Shown in pieces: positions 1 through 63,199 of a DNA stretch of 64,000 nt. The DNA is from Sycon ciliatum (taxonomy: Eukaryota > Porifera > Calcarea > Leucosolenida > Sycettidae): assembly GCF_964019385.1 (NCBI RefSeq), contig NC_088645.1, positions 44,295,529-44,359,528 on the forward strand, read 5' to 3'. Numbering within the stretch: position 1 is the stretch's first letter; every line of letters starts with the position of its first letter. The position numbers were made by a program, and so were the translations under genes. Under the pieces are notes generated by a model, which was not told the origin of the DNA, searched no databases, and saw only the letters and a list, made by a program, of their open reading frames with translations.

Positions 1-2465
1 ACGCCCGCTATGTACAAGGCCTCTGCGCTGACCACAGCTTACAAAACGTCATACTACAGCCCACCAGAGTTCCTAGTCAGTCATGCCTAGACCTTGCACT
101 CATACCGACAACAATGACAACGGCTGCTCCGTCTTCCTCTCCCATGTCTCTTCATAGTACATTTGTTCACAGCGTCGATGGCCTGTCCGACCACTATCTT
201 ATTGGCCTCTCTGTCCGTGTTAGTAGAGCCAACTTTGAACAGCCACACGAGCAATTCTCTCGAAGACGCCAACCTAGCCTGGCTCACCTTGACCGTAGTG
301 TAACGTCTGCAGCTCTCAAACACATCCTTGACCCCTCAGATGTATCCGGCGGTTATACTCTAAATGCAGCGGCAAGCCACTGGCAACAAAGTGTCATGAC
401 AGTACTAGATGATCTTGCACCATTCGTTACCCAGAAGCGCGCAGCTTACTCCAAACCCCGCCCCCAGCCCTGGGTCACCCCAGAGCTGAAACAGATGTTT
501 CATCGACGAAGCTCAGCCCACCGCGCCTTAATAAAGCACCCCATGGATGACCGCCTCCGACAGCAGCATCGTGCAATACGTCGTCAAGGAACTTTACTAA
601 ACCGCAAACTGAAAAAGTGTGTACTACAAAGATAAGTTCAGTGCCGCTACAGGAAATCCTAGACTCCAATGGGCAGTGCTGAATCAACTAACTGGAAGGA
701 GAAAATCCCACCCCACACCGAAAGCCTCCCTCTCATCTTTGTCAGATACCCTAGGCAATATCGTCCATGATGAACACCGCGCTGCTCTTACGACCCCAGA
801 CACTCCGGCGGACGACTGTTTAGACAACTGCCTTCTCGAATTCCAACCCGTTACAACAGCAGCAGTAACGAAGATTCTCGAACGATTGAATACCACGAAA
901 GCATCTGGATCAGACGGCATACCAGCTTACATCTTGAAACACCATGCCGCCGAGCTGGCCAATTCCTTAACTTCCATCTTCAACCAGTCATTGTCTAGCG
1001 GAAAGGTACCGTCAGCCTACAAACTAGCGTCTGTGTGTCCAGTGTTTAAGAAAGGCGACCCCTACGACAGTTCCAACTATCGCCCAGTCTCGCTACTGCC
1101 CATTATCTCCAAAGTCTTGGAATCACTAGTGCTCCAGCAGCTTCACGACCATCTGGACATCACACCCGGAGCAATTCCAAATGAACAGTTTGCATACAGG
1201 CGGAACCACAGTACTGAGGACCTTTTAACACTTGCCATCAACAACTGGCAGAGAAGCATGGATACCGGAGACTATACGGCCGTACTGCTGCTCGATATGA
1301 GCAAAGCCTTTGACCGCGTCCACCATCAAACGCTAATAGATGACCTTCACAATCTGAAGATCCGTGGAAATGCTCTTGAGTGGTTCAAGTCGTATCTGTC
1401 TCACCGACAGCAACGCGTAGAAGTGAACGGAACCTCAAGTGACTGTAGAACCTGCACTAGGGGCGTTCCCCAGGGTTCCGTCCTAGGCCCTACCCTCTTC
1501 AGCATCTACACTCGACTTGTCCCCACTCTGCCATTGCGTTCCCAATGCCTTCTTTATGCAGACGACACCACCCTGTATGCCTCTGGAAAGTGTCCACGAA
1601 TTCTCATGTCTTGCTTAGAAGACGATTTTTCAGGGGTTAAGCAGCACCTCACAGATCGCGGCCTGCTCCTGAACTCCAACAAGAGCCAAGTACTACTGAT
1701 CCACAGCAGACGCTCACATCCCCCACCTAACCTGAGCATTGTCTGTGGTTCGACTGTTATTGCCCCGTCTGACGAAGTTAAGTATTTAGGACTGACTCTC
1801 GATTCAACTTTAAGTTTCAGTGCCCACGTTAACTCCCTCAGGGAAGACATCGGAAAGAAACTAGGTGCTTTTCGACGTGGAAGGAGGAACCTTGCTGTCC
1901 AGGCCAGAAGGCAGTTCTACTTGTCAGTAGTCCAGAGCAAGCTCGAGTACGCCAGCATTGCCTATGTCCACTGCCTCGCTGACAATGTGAGAGATCAGCT
2001 GCTACGCATAAGTAAGAGAGCACTTAGATGCATATTTGAGCATGACACATTCACGCGGACATCATACTTGCTTGAGCGATACCACATAATTAGCTTAGAC
2101 AAAAGATATCATACTAAGTCCATATTCTTCGTGTTCCGTTGCATCCACAATATCTGCAGTTCACTCCTCTCTGACATGTTCTCCCTTCGCCGTGACTGCG
2201 CTCACACAGACAGAGTAACCCGCGGCCAAGTAAATAATTCCCTTTCCTTACCCATTGTGCAAGCCCAAGCTGGATACAGATCTATTTCATTCCTTGGTGC
2301 TGACCGCTTTAATGCGCTTCCCGAATCCCTTCGCACAAATCATATCCCCAATTCATTTCGCCAGGAACTTAACAATTTCATTCATCTTGGGCACCCTGTA
2401 AGAAGACCTTAGGGTATGTTGGGAATGCCCAAGTAAAATAATAAAATACAATACAATACAATACA
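1..2465 (+). pseudogene. LINE retrotransposon, 5' part cut by window edge
   Basis: A non-LTR element running off the left edge. Up to about 615 the frame encodes the end of an endonuclease domain (DGLSDHYLIGLSV, the SDH motif) and a linker. From about 616 to 2412 a second frame encodes a reverse transcriptase with SNYRPVSLLP, LLLDMSKAFDRV, GVPQGSVLGPTLF and LLYADDTTLY. The two frames are joined by a one-base slip in the A-run near 612-616, so this copy is probably inactive. The RT is otherwise open and ends with a typical C-terminal region. The element finishes in an A-rich (ATACA)n tail at about 2440-2465. The family is CR1/Jockey/L2-like by motif; the precise clade is not assigned. Confidence 0.88.
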
Positions 2466-5166
2466 GTGGTCGAAAAAATAGCGGGGACAAACGATGATTG
2501 CTCAATCTCACGAGTGCGCTGCTCATAGCTCATTCTCTTCTCCTTCTTATGCTTTGTGTAGCAGGAAGGACTTGAGGTGGCACGGTTTGATGGCGCAAGT
2601 GGGTTAAAAACTCGCACATCGATGTAGGTGCGCTCAAACCGGCCACTCCATAGGCCACTTGCAGTCACATCCAGACGTGCTTGATCGGTGCGGATGCAAC
2701 CATGTGCTTTATGACGGATGCGTCATAAAGCACGGTCCGTGACGGAAGACCTTTGGACCAAATTTCTTGTTTTTCGGGACTTCTTTTCCATTATTTCTCC
2801 TGAAATGAAGCGGAGTCAAGTTTACAAAACCATTTTTTAATGAAGACCAAAAAAAGTAGCTTCGGAAGGTGTGCTATTCAAATAATAGCTCCAGGAAATG
2901 ATCAGTTCGTCTGTCACAGTCCTGAACTATCCCTAAATACCTTATGTGACATCAGACCTTATCTTGCTAAACTTCACCTCAAGTCGTGTTAGCCATTCTG
3001 CGAGTTATCATGGTGTTAGGTACCTCCGCCCGTACAGTATACCCTTTTCCCCTAGCTGGCCAACATGCACCCGTACTACGTCATTCTCACCTTTCCTTCC
3101 ATTGGCCTGGGTAGCTACTTGTTTGCCATAGATACCCAGGCCCTATATTGCGTTGGCTCTCTTCAAGTCTCTCTCTCAATTCTCTTCAAATAATCGCTCT
3201 CTTTAGTCGAGCTTTCTCTAGTCATAATGTAGTTGTTGCGTTGCGTTGCGTCGCCTCTTGAGTCGAGCTCTCTCTAGTCATAATGTAATTGTTGCCTTGC
3301 GTTGTGTCAGAATGTCCAACAATGGCGTTCAACAATGGGAAGCGCAGAGTTCAAAATCTTAAAAATTTCCAAGTACGAATCGGGAGTAGTCGACGCGCAA
3401 CACCGTCTCCTGTTAAAACTCAAAGTGGAGCTGTTTTGTGCGCTTGCGTCCCCGTCTGCGCCCGTCTACGGTAGGAAAGGTTGGATCGATCCTCTTATCG
3501 TCGCTTTTCCATCCGTACGACAGTACGGTTGCGTTCCCGTTCCTGGTGTTCCCATTGGAGGCCGTCAGAGTGTCCCGTCGCTTCCCGTCGATTCTTACGT
3601 CGTGTGTCGTCGCCCCCTTCGAATGTGAACTAGGCTTTAGACTAGGGGTGAAAGGGGTGATCCGGGTATCCGTCTGTTTAGCTGCTGATCCGTTAGCAAA
3701 CGAGTACACGATAGTCGTGTAGGATTGTAGGGTACAGTATTAGAAGCTAGTTTGTACAGTTGTACAGTTCAGTGCACAGTTCTGAGTGTGTTTTTCCTCG
3801 TTCAATCCTGCTACATATCAAGGTATCCATTGTAGCTATGACAATTTCGACTGTTAGCATGTAGCGCAGTGATTGTGCACACTGTGCTTGTCGCGGTATA
3901 GTGTACTTGCATGACTTCGCATATCCTCCTGGCGTGAAATCCGGAAGGCTACTGTAGCAATTGTTGCCCGCAAATCTCTCTTCTATCAGAATGCCTGCAA
4001 AAGACATGTTGCGCTTACGATCTCAAGCAAATGCAATGTTTTTGGAAAAAAGTATAGCGGATAAAGGGTACCCGATAACCCGCCCGTTAAGCCAGATACC
4101 CGTTTGTTACCTGAAAGGGTAACCGTTGTACCCCTACTTTAGACACATACAAAGCAAGAAGTAAGACAAAAACATCTGCGTAAAAATGATCATTGGATAT
4201 TCATGGTGAAATGATAAGGCATGTACAATGGCAAGGGATACGTTTAGTGGCAGGAAATGCAATGAAATCATCATTATTTTTATTGGGACTGCAATGAAAT
4301 CATCATTAATTGGCACTGCAATGAAATCATCATTTATTGGCACTGCACGTGCACATCGTGTTGATTGTTCCATTTTTCTTTAGGGCGAAGTCAGAAACGG
4401 AAATACTATCTGGACAGATTTCAGAACAGAAGACAAATGAAGAAATCTCCTAGCAAATGTCGAACCCAATCGACTCTCATTAGCAAGAACCAGAACGGAG
4501 AGAGGAAGAAGTTATGGGAAAGGCAGGCGAGAGAGGGCAGTGTTAGAACTTGATGTATAAACGGTAACAAGAGATATGAGGATTTGAGAAAGATCAGCAC
4601 AGAGAAAAGAAGAAAAGAAGGATTGTTGGTGGAATATACTTATTTTGATGCCATGGGTTGTGATTTCGAACGGCGGAACGGAAACCTACCATGACGAGAC
4701 ATTATATGCTGGAAGTAAGCAATTGTCTGATGGGAATAAAGCAAGAAACCTGCTGAACGTTGAAACCTGGGTAGGTGAGGAGGAGTGTAATGACAGATGG
4801 CTACTGATAACAAGGTTAGCAGAACAGCCTAACAAGGAGACAGCCGGGCAAATAATTATGAGGATGAAAAGGAAGGTAAAAATGGGGGGGGGTGAGTACT
4901 ATCTGGTGGTGACACCAGACCCTTGAAGGATAAGAGACAAAGATTCTTTTTGTGCAATGACTGACACTGGCAGTGGGGTACAACAGAGATGGTGGTATCA
5001 GGTAGAGGGGTACAACAGAGATGGTGGTATCAGGTTGAGTGAAACGTTACCCTGTCTGTAGACTGTGATGTTCGTAGTCTGATTTGCGAATAAGGCGGGG
5101 TAAAATTGATTTGAAGACGGTCTGTCGACTGATTCTCATTCATACAAAGAATGATTCCATCCTTGC
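2466..5166. other. 3' flank of host gene, no recognisable gene
   Basis: No open frame here resembles a protein. Contents: a 13-bp perfect hairpin at 2704-2733, a doubled block of about 47 bp at about 3205-3306 (CTAGTCATAATGTA repeats), three repeats with core GCAATGAAATCATCATT at about 4254-4337, and a doubled block of about 29 bp at about 4977-5033. On the minus strand, AATAAA hexamers lie near 4331-4336 and about 4269. They could serve the host transcript if its 3' UTR is about 0.8-0.9 kb. Confidence 0.5.
2704..2733. repeat. Perfect 13-bp hairpin
   Basis: GTGCTTTATGACG and its exact reverse complement are separated by GATG. No neighbouring gene or terminator context explains it. Confidence 0.7.
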
Positions 5167-55328
<50,162 letters not shown>

Positions 55329-55729
55329 CTGAGCAAAGAGAGCACACGCAGATGAGAATCAGTTTGCAAATTGGTCAGCACCAAATTGATTTAACCCTCA
55401 TTCCGGGTTGTGGGGTCCAAACGGACCTCAGGGGTATGATTTGGGTATGATTTTTACTCTTCTGCATCACATCTCCCCGAAACTTCATGTATTCCCTAAC
55501 AACGCAATAAATGATATAAAATAAATAGTCTGGGTTAGAGATTCATGACGGATTTCACTTTTAATACGCAAAATGCGGGCAGGGTCCAAATGGACCCCAG
55601 TAACATAGAACACAGGGAAGTGCAACAATTGCGATAGTTTTGGTATGTATCTCCACGGTTAGCGATTACATTAATGACATCCACTGAAGTCACGATGAGG
55701 CCGTACAAGGAAATGTTCTTCTTCAGCCG

Positions 55730-57750
55730 TAATCCCTCATTCCAAGTTGACTTTTTTCCTACGTTCCCAGTATATTGGGGTCCTTTTTGACCCCAGGAAC
55801 GTTTTCGGTGGTATTCTTGCAAACTTGCAAATAATCCCGACAAACTTCAGAGCTGTAAAGAACTCTTCCTCTCCTCTCCTCCATGCGCTCTCACAGCTGA
55901 CTCACTGCTACCCTCGGTAGCCATTACACACACCAACCAAGGAAGGGTTGCAGGTAGATACTGAAATTCCTCCTGACAGCTGTTTCGCCTTCATAAGGCT
56001 CATCAGAGAAGATGATATTGAATAGGTTGATATCAGGTGGAGATGGTCAGATTTATACTACAAAACATGGGCGCAAGATTACGGGCAAAGTGTGAGAATG
56101 AGAAGTTACAATTCTCCAGCAACACAGTGCCAGGGGTTCCAAGAAAATGGCAGGTAAGTAATCCAACCACAAGCTGCTAACCTCTCCAGCAACACAGTGC
56201 CAGGGGTTCCAAGAAAATGGCAGGTGAGAAATCCAATCACAAGCTGCTAACATTAATTTTCTAACGGCTAGGTGATAGTTTAAGAATTTTGGCGAGCCAC
56301 CAAACAAAGTGAAAGAAAGTAGAGTAGAGTACTAAGCGTGCAGTGCAGCAAAAGTTACAAAGAGTGCACACACGCATGAATGGACTGTAGTTACATGTAG
56401 ATCTACTTTTCACTTGGGCAGTTCTCCAGCCAACCGCGCAGGCATGCAGAGACGCACCACGTCGACTGTCCCCGCAGAGTCCCCCTCCGGCTTTCTCCTG
56501 AGCAACAGATCTCCGCTGGCCGTCACACCTTGCTGCGTACCGTACGTGGCCGGACCGACCGCTACCTCGCGCTGTCCCCATTTGCGCCTCCGTTGCTCGC
56601 TGCCGTTGAACGTCGAGACAACCCAGCCGAGCGTGGCGAAAGCAGAAATGAGAGTCCTAGGAGGAATTCGCTCGTCTGCCCCCACAGCTGAGTTGTCGAC
56701 GAAGACCATGCTTCCACCATAATGACACCGCTCCCTTCCTTCCATTATCGACACACTCACTGAAGAGTGAAGTACCGCTCCACTGGCGCACAGTAGTAAT
56801 TATTTCAAATGGTTAACGGTACTATTCGCCCAATAAAATGTAAAGAACTCTTCCTCTCCTCCATGCTCGAGACAGCGGAGATTTGTTGCTCGGGAGAACG
56901 CCGGAGGGGGACTCTGCGGGGACAGTCGACGCGGTTGTCTGGAGAACTGCCCAAGTGAAAAGTAGATCTACATGTAACTACAGTCCATTCATGCGTGTGT
57001 GCACTCTTTGTAACTTTTGCTGCACTGCACGCTTAGTACTCTACTCTACTTTCTTTCACTTTGTTTGGTGGCTCGCCAACATTCTTAAACTATCACTTAG
57101 CCGTTAGAAAATTAATGTTAGCAGTTTGTGATTGGATTTCTCACCTGCCATTTTCTTGGAACCCCTGGTACTGTGTTGCTGGAGAGGTTAGCAGCTTGTG
57201 ATTGGATTACTCACCTGCCATTTTCTTGGAACCCCTGGCACTGCGTTGCTGGAGAATTGTAACTTCTCATTCTCACACTTTGCCCGTAATCTTGCGCCCA
57301 TGTTTTGTAGTATAAATCTGACCATCTCCACCTGATATCAACCTATTCAATATCACCTTCTCTTAGGAGCCTTATGAAGGCGAAACAGCTGTCAGGAGGA
57401 ATTTCAGTATCTACCTGCAACCCTTCCTTGGTTGGTGTGTGTAATGGCTACCGAGGGTAGCAGTGAGTCGGCTGTGAGAGCGCATGGAGGAGAGGAGAGG
57501 AAGAGTTCTTTACATTTTATTGGCCGAATAGTACCGTTCAACATTTGAAATAAACTTCAGAGCTGTCAACAAAATTAATGCAGTTTTGGTCAAAGAATTG
57601 GTCTATGGGAAGGTAATGCAGCAAAAAATAAATAAAATGGAGAGTTTGCAAGAATACCACCCAAAACGTTCCTGGGGTCCAAAAGGACCCCAATGTACTG
57701 GGAACGTAGGAAAAGAAGTCAACATGGAATGAGGGTCTTCTGCGCATCTT
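55730..57750. mobile_element. Large inverted repeat (foldback-like element)
   Basis: The left arm (about 55735-56520) and right arm (about 56870-57745) are reverse complements at high identity, including CACTTGGGCAGTTCTCCAG / CTGGAGAACTGCCCAAGTG and TATCAGGTGGAGATGGTCAG / CTGACCATCTCCACCTGATA. The core is about 350 bp. The right end also repeats part of the core (ATTTCAAAT..TTAACGGTACTATTCG). AAACTTCAGAGCTGT flanks the inner structure in direct orientation at about 55843-55857 and 57551-57565 and may be a target duplication or an older inserted site. Confidence 0.82.
56410..56760 (-). other. Open frame in foldback core, unknown
   Basis: A 116-codon frame runs from the core into the left arm. 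Composition is protein-like, but no domain is recognised. It may be a remnant of the element's own gene or chance. Confidence 0.25.
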
Positions 57751-57849
57751 TTTGTGCAGGTCACCCCGGGCGCGGCCTGGCCCATGATCCGCGTGCATGC
57801 GCTGTACTAGCTGGCCATACATGCAGTGTACAGTGTAGACGGTGTAAAT

Positions 57850-58030
57850 GTACGACTGGCTGCATGCAGCATGCACTACTTGTAGCTGGCCGTGTTGTTG
57901 ACTGAGATCGCACGAGTGGCTGCATGCAGCATGCACTACTTGTAGCTGGCCGTGTTGTTGACTGAGATCGTACAACTGGCTGCATGCAGCATGCACTACT
58001 TGTAGCTGGCCGTGTTGTTGACTGAGATCG
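57850..58030. repeat. 60-bp tandem repeat, three units
   Basis: Three near-identical 60-bp units containing CTGGCTGCATGCAGCATGCA and TGGCCGTGTTGTTGACTGAG. Confidence 0.95.
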
Positions 58031-58737
58031 TTGTTTTTGTTTTGTTTAGGCGATCAGGCTCACACCCAGCAGCAGCCATGCCGGAGCATTTCGGTCAGGT
58101 CCTTTCTCTTTTCATCCTCGCGTAAGATTAGTTAGTGTCGTGACATGTGAAGACAGGGCTGCATAGCCATGTCGCTTCAAGTGGAGTGCAGTCAATCTGT
58201 GAAGCGCATGAGATCGAAGGGGGAGGCGAAGAACTGGTTGGCGAATCTCCATCGAGGCAACCCGGCACTGATGAGCGCCCGTCTTAAATTTTTGGTTTGT
58301 TTTTGTCTGGGACATTTGAGGTGCATCGCGATACAATTAGCTTACGATTGCCTGATGTTTTCCTTCGTCTCCCGGCCGACGTCATCTTCTCAATCTGCTA
58401 CTGTGTTAGCTGCCTGTGGGAGTTCTGTTCTTCAGCAGACAGGGGACTCAATCTGAACCATAAACGATAACTTGGAGACGGCTTGTGAAGAGCTTGGCGA
58501 TCCCGTTTTGCTGCCCGTGACGAGTATGCCTGTATGGCGATGAAACTCAGGGTGAAACAGTTGCAATTGGTGAAGAAGAGTGTGAGGCCTGCGATGATTT
58601 AGCGAAAAGAGGTGAGCGTCTGTCGTGTTTGTATCGGCGAACCTTCAGATAAGAGGAAAATACTCTACCCTGAGATACTCCACTCCAAAATATTTAAACA
58701 GTCGTTGACGATTCATGTCAGTATAATATAAAAAAAG

Positions 58738-59034
58738 TAAATTATCGTGTCCGTTCCTGAAGGGAACTCACGACGGCCGCTAACACCCGGTAAACCATAG
58801 CGGCAGATGCCGCGCCTAACGGTGGGTGTGAGTGGATACGTCTCACAACCACTAGCACAAGTGCCGAAAACGACCCCATTAACTGCATCCATGTACCCCT
58901 TGTGCCTGGCCACAAGTTCCCAGTTGACCGTGGGTAGCAGCACGGCTGGAAAAAACCGCTCCCAGGCAGGACTTGAACCAGGTACCTCTCGTATCTCAAT
59001 CATGGTCTTTGACCAACCCACTGTGCCTGCCTGG
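58738..59034 (-). mobile_element. SINE family 2, copy 3
   Basis: The same order as copy 1: B box GGTTCAAGTCC on the minus strand, tail ATAATTTACTTTTTTTATA. A target duplication ATGTCAGTAT(A/G)AT flanks it at about 58716-58728 and 59040-59052. Confidence 0.83.
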
Positions 59035-59182
59035 TAATAATGTCAGTATGATGACAGGGCAGAATGCACCAGCATCTAGATATCGTCAGTGGTTGAGATT
59101 TTAGACTCAATGCTATAACTGTGCACACACATGTGCACTCTTTCACATTCATGCACGCATGTGCACATACACGCACACACGT

Positions 59183-59240
59183 GAAGGCACCATTGCCTGT
59201 TTGTTTCAACGACTATAAAAAAAGCACAACAACAACAGTA
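59183..59240 (+). repeat. LINE 3' end fragment
   Basis: AAGGCACCATTGCCTGTTTGTTTCAACGACTAT plus an (ACA)n tail resembles the 3' end of the LINE at 7545-10281 (AAGGCAACACTGCCTGTTTGTT). Confidence 0.5.
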
Positions 59241-59276
59241 ATTGTCAACAACGCCACCTGATGATGTCATTATGAT

Positions 59277-62260
59277 GTCATTGCTGTCTCTGAAACATGG
59301 TGTACCCAGCACGACCCAGACTCCCTGTTTGCCCTCATTGGTTACACACTACATCGTGCAGACCGCCCAGATCACCAAGGTGGAGGAGTGATTCTCTACG
59401 TGAACGACACTATACCTCATGAACTCGTCCCTACAGCAACCCCAGACAGCTTTGACCTGTTATCGCTGAAACTGTCAGCCAACGACCGCACCATCAACGC
59501 AACATGTGTCTACCGACCACCCCGTTGCGACCATCGTCTATCCTGCCAGCACCTTGAGGAACTGATCCGAGTCATACCAACAACAGCGCAAAAGATTATC
59601 CTCGGTGATTGTAATGCAAAGAACGCCGCTTGGTGCCACTCTGACACAACATATTGTGTTGGCGAGGATCTAGCAGTGCTGTTCCAAACTTACTCTCTAC
59701 ACCAACATGTCACATTCCCCACTCTTATACAGAATGGGCACCCTAAATTCTGCCTAGATCTCGTCGTCACGGATGTAGACAGCGACTATGTCCTTATCTC
59801 TAGTCTCCCGCAGATCGGCAACTCGGACCATGTATCCATCAGGGGTTTAATTAAGCCAGTCGCTGCACCCCCTCGAGCCGTACCACCTCCCACCCATAAC
59901 ACCACCCATTGGAAATGGTCAAACCAAAGCATCAGCAGTCTGAAAGCCGAAATTGAACGCACACAACTGCTACCGGAAGGTGACACCCTGAATACTACCA
60001 ACATCATAGACAACCTGTGGCACTCATGGAAGGACAAAGTGCTCACTTGCGCCCGCAAACACTGTGCAGTACCTCACGCCCCGAGGCATACTAGCCAACC
60101 CGCAAAGCCATGGCTGAACCCAGAGCTCACTAACGCCATCAGAGAAAAACACCGGCTCTACCGTGCCTAATTGTGCGCCCTGACACCCTGCAACTGGACA
60201 GCATACACCATTCAACGCAACAAAGTTACTCACCTTCAAAGTTACTCACCTTCTCCGCTAAGTCTACATATGTCAGTAATGGCACTGGGACGAGCCACTC
60301 CACACCAAACATACACAAACTGATGCGCGGCCTCCAGTCCTCACAACGACCTACTCTGCCAGACATGCTCAGGCTCCCAGGGCCAGACTCTCTCAACCCC
60401 CGCTGAAAAGCAACCGCCCTGAACGCTTTCTTCATCTCGCAGAGCCAACAGTCAGTCACAGGGTGCCACAAGGAACTCCCCTCCATTGATCCCCCCACAC
60501 CCAATACACCTGGCCTCACTACACTTGAAACAACAGCCCAAAGTCTCAAAATTACTGTCTAACCTGGACCCGTCAAAGAGCCCGGGCTGTGATGGCATAC
60601 CAACCCGCCTACTGAAAGAGGCAGCCAGTTCACTTGCGCCATCCCTAGCAACCCTTTTTAACATCTCCTTCGAACGTTGCACTATCCCGCAAGAGTGAAG
60701 TGACGCAACAGTCACCCCCAAACACAAGAAGGGCAGCAAAACCGAGCCCTCCAACAATCTATCGATATCGCTACTCAGCGTGACGTCGAAAGTACAAGAG
60801 AGGATAGTTGCTGACCGCATCTCGAAGCACATCCAACCTCACCTCCCCAACGGCCAATCAGGCTTTCGGCCAAACGATGGCACCACACAGCAGCTATCTC
60901 GGTTAACCCTTTCCATGCCATGGACGCGTATACGCGTTTTTATTTAGTATGAGCCGATTGGCCATGGACGCGTTTACAAGTTCTGCCTACACTGTACGAT
61001 GTACACTATACAGTACATGTGTATCGCGCGCTATAGACTAGTGTACAAACTGTCGTAACTCCGTCAAAATATCTCGGACTGCTAAGGTTCAGACACCGCT
61101 GTAAAGGTCTTGAGCTCATCTTTCCAGGGATATAAAGTTCTTTGCGATACGACAAGTTAAATTGAACGGCCAGAATGAACAAATTTCATTTTTGGGCGAT
61201 TGATTCAAATTTTTTGTTCGCGACTTCATGCAGGCTAAGGGATTTCCCCTAGACACAGCGCGTGCGCAGTCAGCTGCAACAAACGCGCTTGAATCTCAGC
61301 TTTCCAACGCAGTTTGAATCGTGAAAATCAGTTCACAATGAGCAAGAAGACGAAAGAACACATGAGAGGCAGTCGTTTTGTTATTTTCAGGCATCGTAGG
61401 GGGACTTTGAGAGGAGATGGAAGTGGCCCTGGTATGCCTGTCGTGCTGTGAGTCCCTGAAATGGCTTCCTGTTGTCCAGATCTTTCCAACAAGCCATGGA
61501 TCGTGAAAATCCAGTGTACAGTGAAATAGCAATATATTTCGTTCTGATGTGCTTGGGCAGCTTTGAACAGTTGAGCTCAGCGCCTGAACAATGCGTGGCC
61601 AACACAGGAAAACATGCTGGCATGGAAAGGGTTAATCCATCAGATCACCCAGAAAAGAGACGCCGGGCAAACAGTAATTGCTTGCTTCTTCGACCTATCT
61701 AAGGCGTTTGACCGGGTGTGGCACCAAGGACTGCTTGCAAAATTGGCCCACCTCGGACTCGATGGCAAATGCCTCCAGTGGCTTGCCTCTTATATCACTA
61801 ACAGACGACAACGTGTGCAAGTGGAGAGCAGCAAATCAACGTGGCTGAACATTCCATCGGGGTCCCCTAAGGCTCTGTCTTGGGGCCACTTTTGTTCACG
61901 GCCTACACAGTCGATCTGCCAACCGCCTGCATAAATGCCAACACTGAGTGCAGCCAGTTTGCCGACAACACCGCCATCATTGCCGCTCACGAGAAATTTC
62001 TAGCCGCAGAAGAGTAGGAGAAGGATTGGCATCTCCTGGTCAAGTAAGACCACTGTCATCCACTTTTACCACACCAACCGGCCACCTCCCAGACCACCAT
62101 CAATCAAACTCCCCCATCTATGCTTCTCTTGATCTCTTTAATAGCATTCCACTAAGCCTCCGGCATATCAACCCCAGACGGGATTTCAAAGCAAACATCC
62201 TACCACTTGTCATCTCTTCCGTATGTACTTCCTCACATCGCTCAGCACATCTATAGCTCC
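59277..62260 (+). pseudogene. LINE retrotransposon, split by a MITE and internally deleted
   Basis: An endonuclease domain begins VIAVSETW at about 59277 and has GGGVILYVNDTIPH, IILGDCNAKNAAW, HPKFCLDLVVTDV and GNSDHVSI. It is open to 60170. Degraded linker and RT blocks follow (SPGCDGIPTRLLKEAA about 60580; GQSGFRP about 60857). After the MITE come CFFDLSKAFDRVWHQGLL (61690), a frameshifted GSVLGPLLF-equivalent (about 61860) and QFADNTAIIAA (61955, YADD altered). Sequence then jumps to the C-terminus (NSIPLSLRHINP, about 62140-62252), so roughly the thumb region is deleted. 5'-truncated and inactive. Confidence 0.85.
60907..61631. mobile_element. TTAA-CCC MITE inserted in LINE
   Basis: The ends are CCCTTTCCATGCCA and TGGCATGGAAAGGG, perfect over 14 bp, flanked by TTAA at 60903-60906 and 61632-61635. 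Removing the element and one TTAA restores a continuous RT reading frame (QLSR | LIHQIT). Contains ACGCGTATACGCGT palindromes near the left end; no coding capacity. Confidence 0.95.
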
Positions 62261-62394
62261 ATTGCGACCAGCCTATGTGATAAACTCCCTATTTCCATCG
62301 CTACTGCCTCAGCAAGCAGCTAAACTTTGATCTCTCTGTATCTGATCCCCGTGCCATGAATAAAAGATTTCAAACGTGTGCACATGCATAAGCA

Positions 62395-62412
62395 TGCAGG
62401 TACACACAAACA

Positions 62413-62448
<36 letters not shown>

Positions 62449-62462
62449 CACACACACACATG
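62395..62462. repeat. (CA)n microsatellite
   Basis: CA-rich tract in the 3' region of the LINE, followed by GCCTGTTCATGTGATGAAGTAAAACA, the shared LINE 3' motif. Confidence 0.9.
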
Positions 62463-62992
62463 CATGCACATCTTCGCCAATTTGTAGGAGCCAGACCATT
62501 GGTTTGGTGAGAAGTCTTCGGAGCCTGTTCATGTGATGAAGTAAAACATAATACAACTTAGAAGTTGGCCTTTATTTCAAAACAAACTGGGTGTCAGAAA
62601 CTGGGTGATGCATGGGGTGAAGAATTCGAAGAGTGCAAGCAAATAAAGCAATGGTGACAAATCCAGTCAAGTAAATAGGATAAATCAAAACCAGATAAAT
62701 AGGAAAATCCAATTAGAAAAGAAAAGAATCAAGTCAACTAGGGAATAGCATAACCATGAGCAAACCTGTATGGCGGCAAACATCATCCAAGCAGCACCGT
62801 TAACCCAACTCATTCAACAACCCAGGCAGGCTGCCAGAGCTTTACTGGAATTTTTTGGAAAGTGACTTTAATCCTGTAAATTCATCTCCTTTTATCTTTG
62901 CTTGCGGTCCTGAGATTGAGTTTCTTTATATCTGTCTATTTATCAATCTATAATTCATCCATCAATCTCCATAATGTCGGGTGTGCGTTTAC

Positions 62993-63187
62993 CACCATTT
63001 GAATCGACCATACAGCTGTATTGGTGTCTTCATCTTCATTCCCTTTCTTCTCCTTCTTCTTCAATAATTGGAAGCGCTCCAATTCTTCAATGGGAAGTGC
63101 ATCGATTTTCAAGTAGGTTTCCGATGAAGGAACATTTGAGATCGATGTGAATGGCACATCTCTCGCTTGCATACTATAAGCCAAATT
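62993..63187 (-). CDS. Candidate exon of an unidentified gene
   Basis: A 195-bp phase 0-0 open segment on the minus strand, with acceptor GATCCCTGCAG and donor GTG/GTAAAC. It encodes 65 residues starting NLAYSMQARDV, with SSETYLKIDAL and a charged LLKKKEKKGNEDED stretch. It looks like an intracellular segment (no cysteines, tyrosine motifs AYSM and TYLKI), not the missing signal-peptide exon of the downstream receptor. No family recognised. Confidence 0.5.
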
Positions 63188-63199
63188 CTGCAGGGATCG

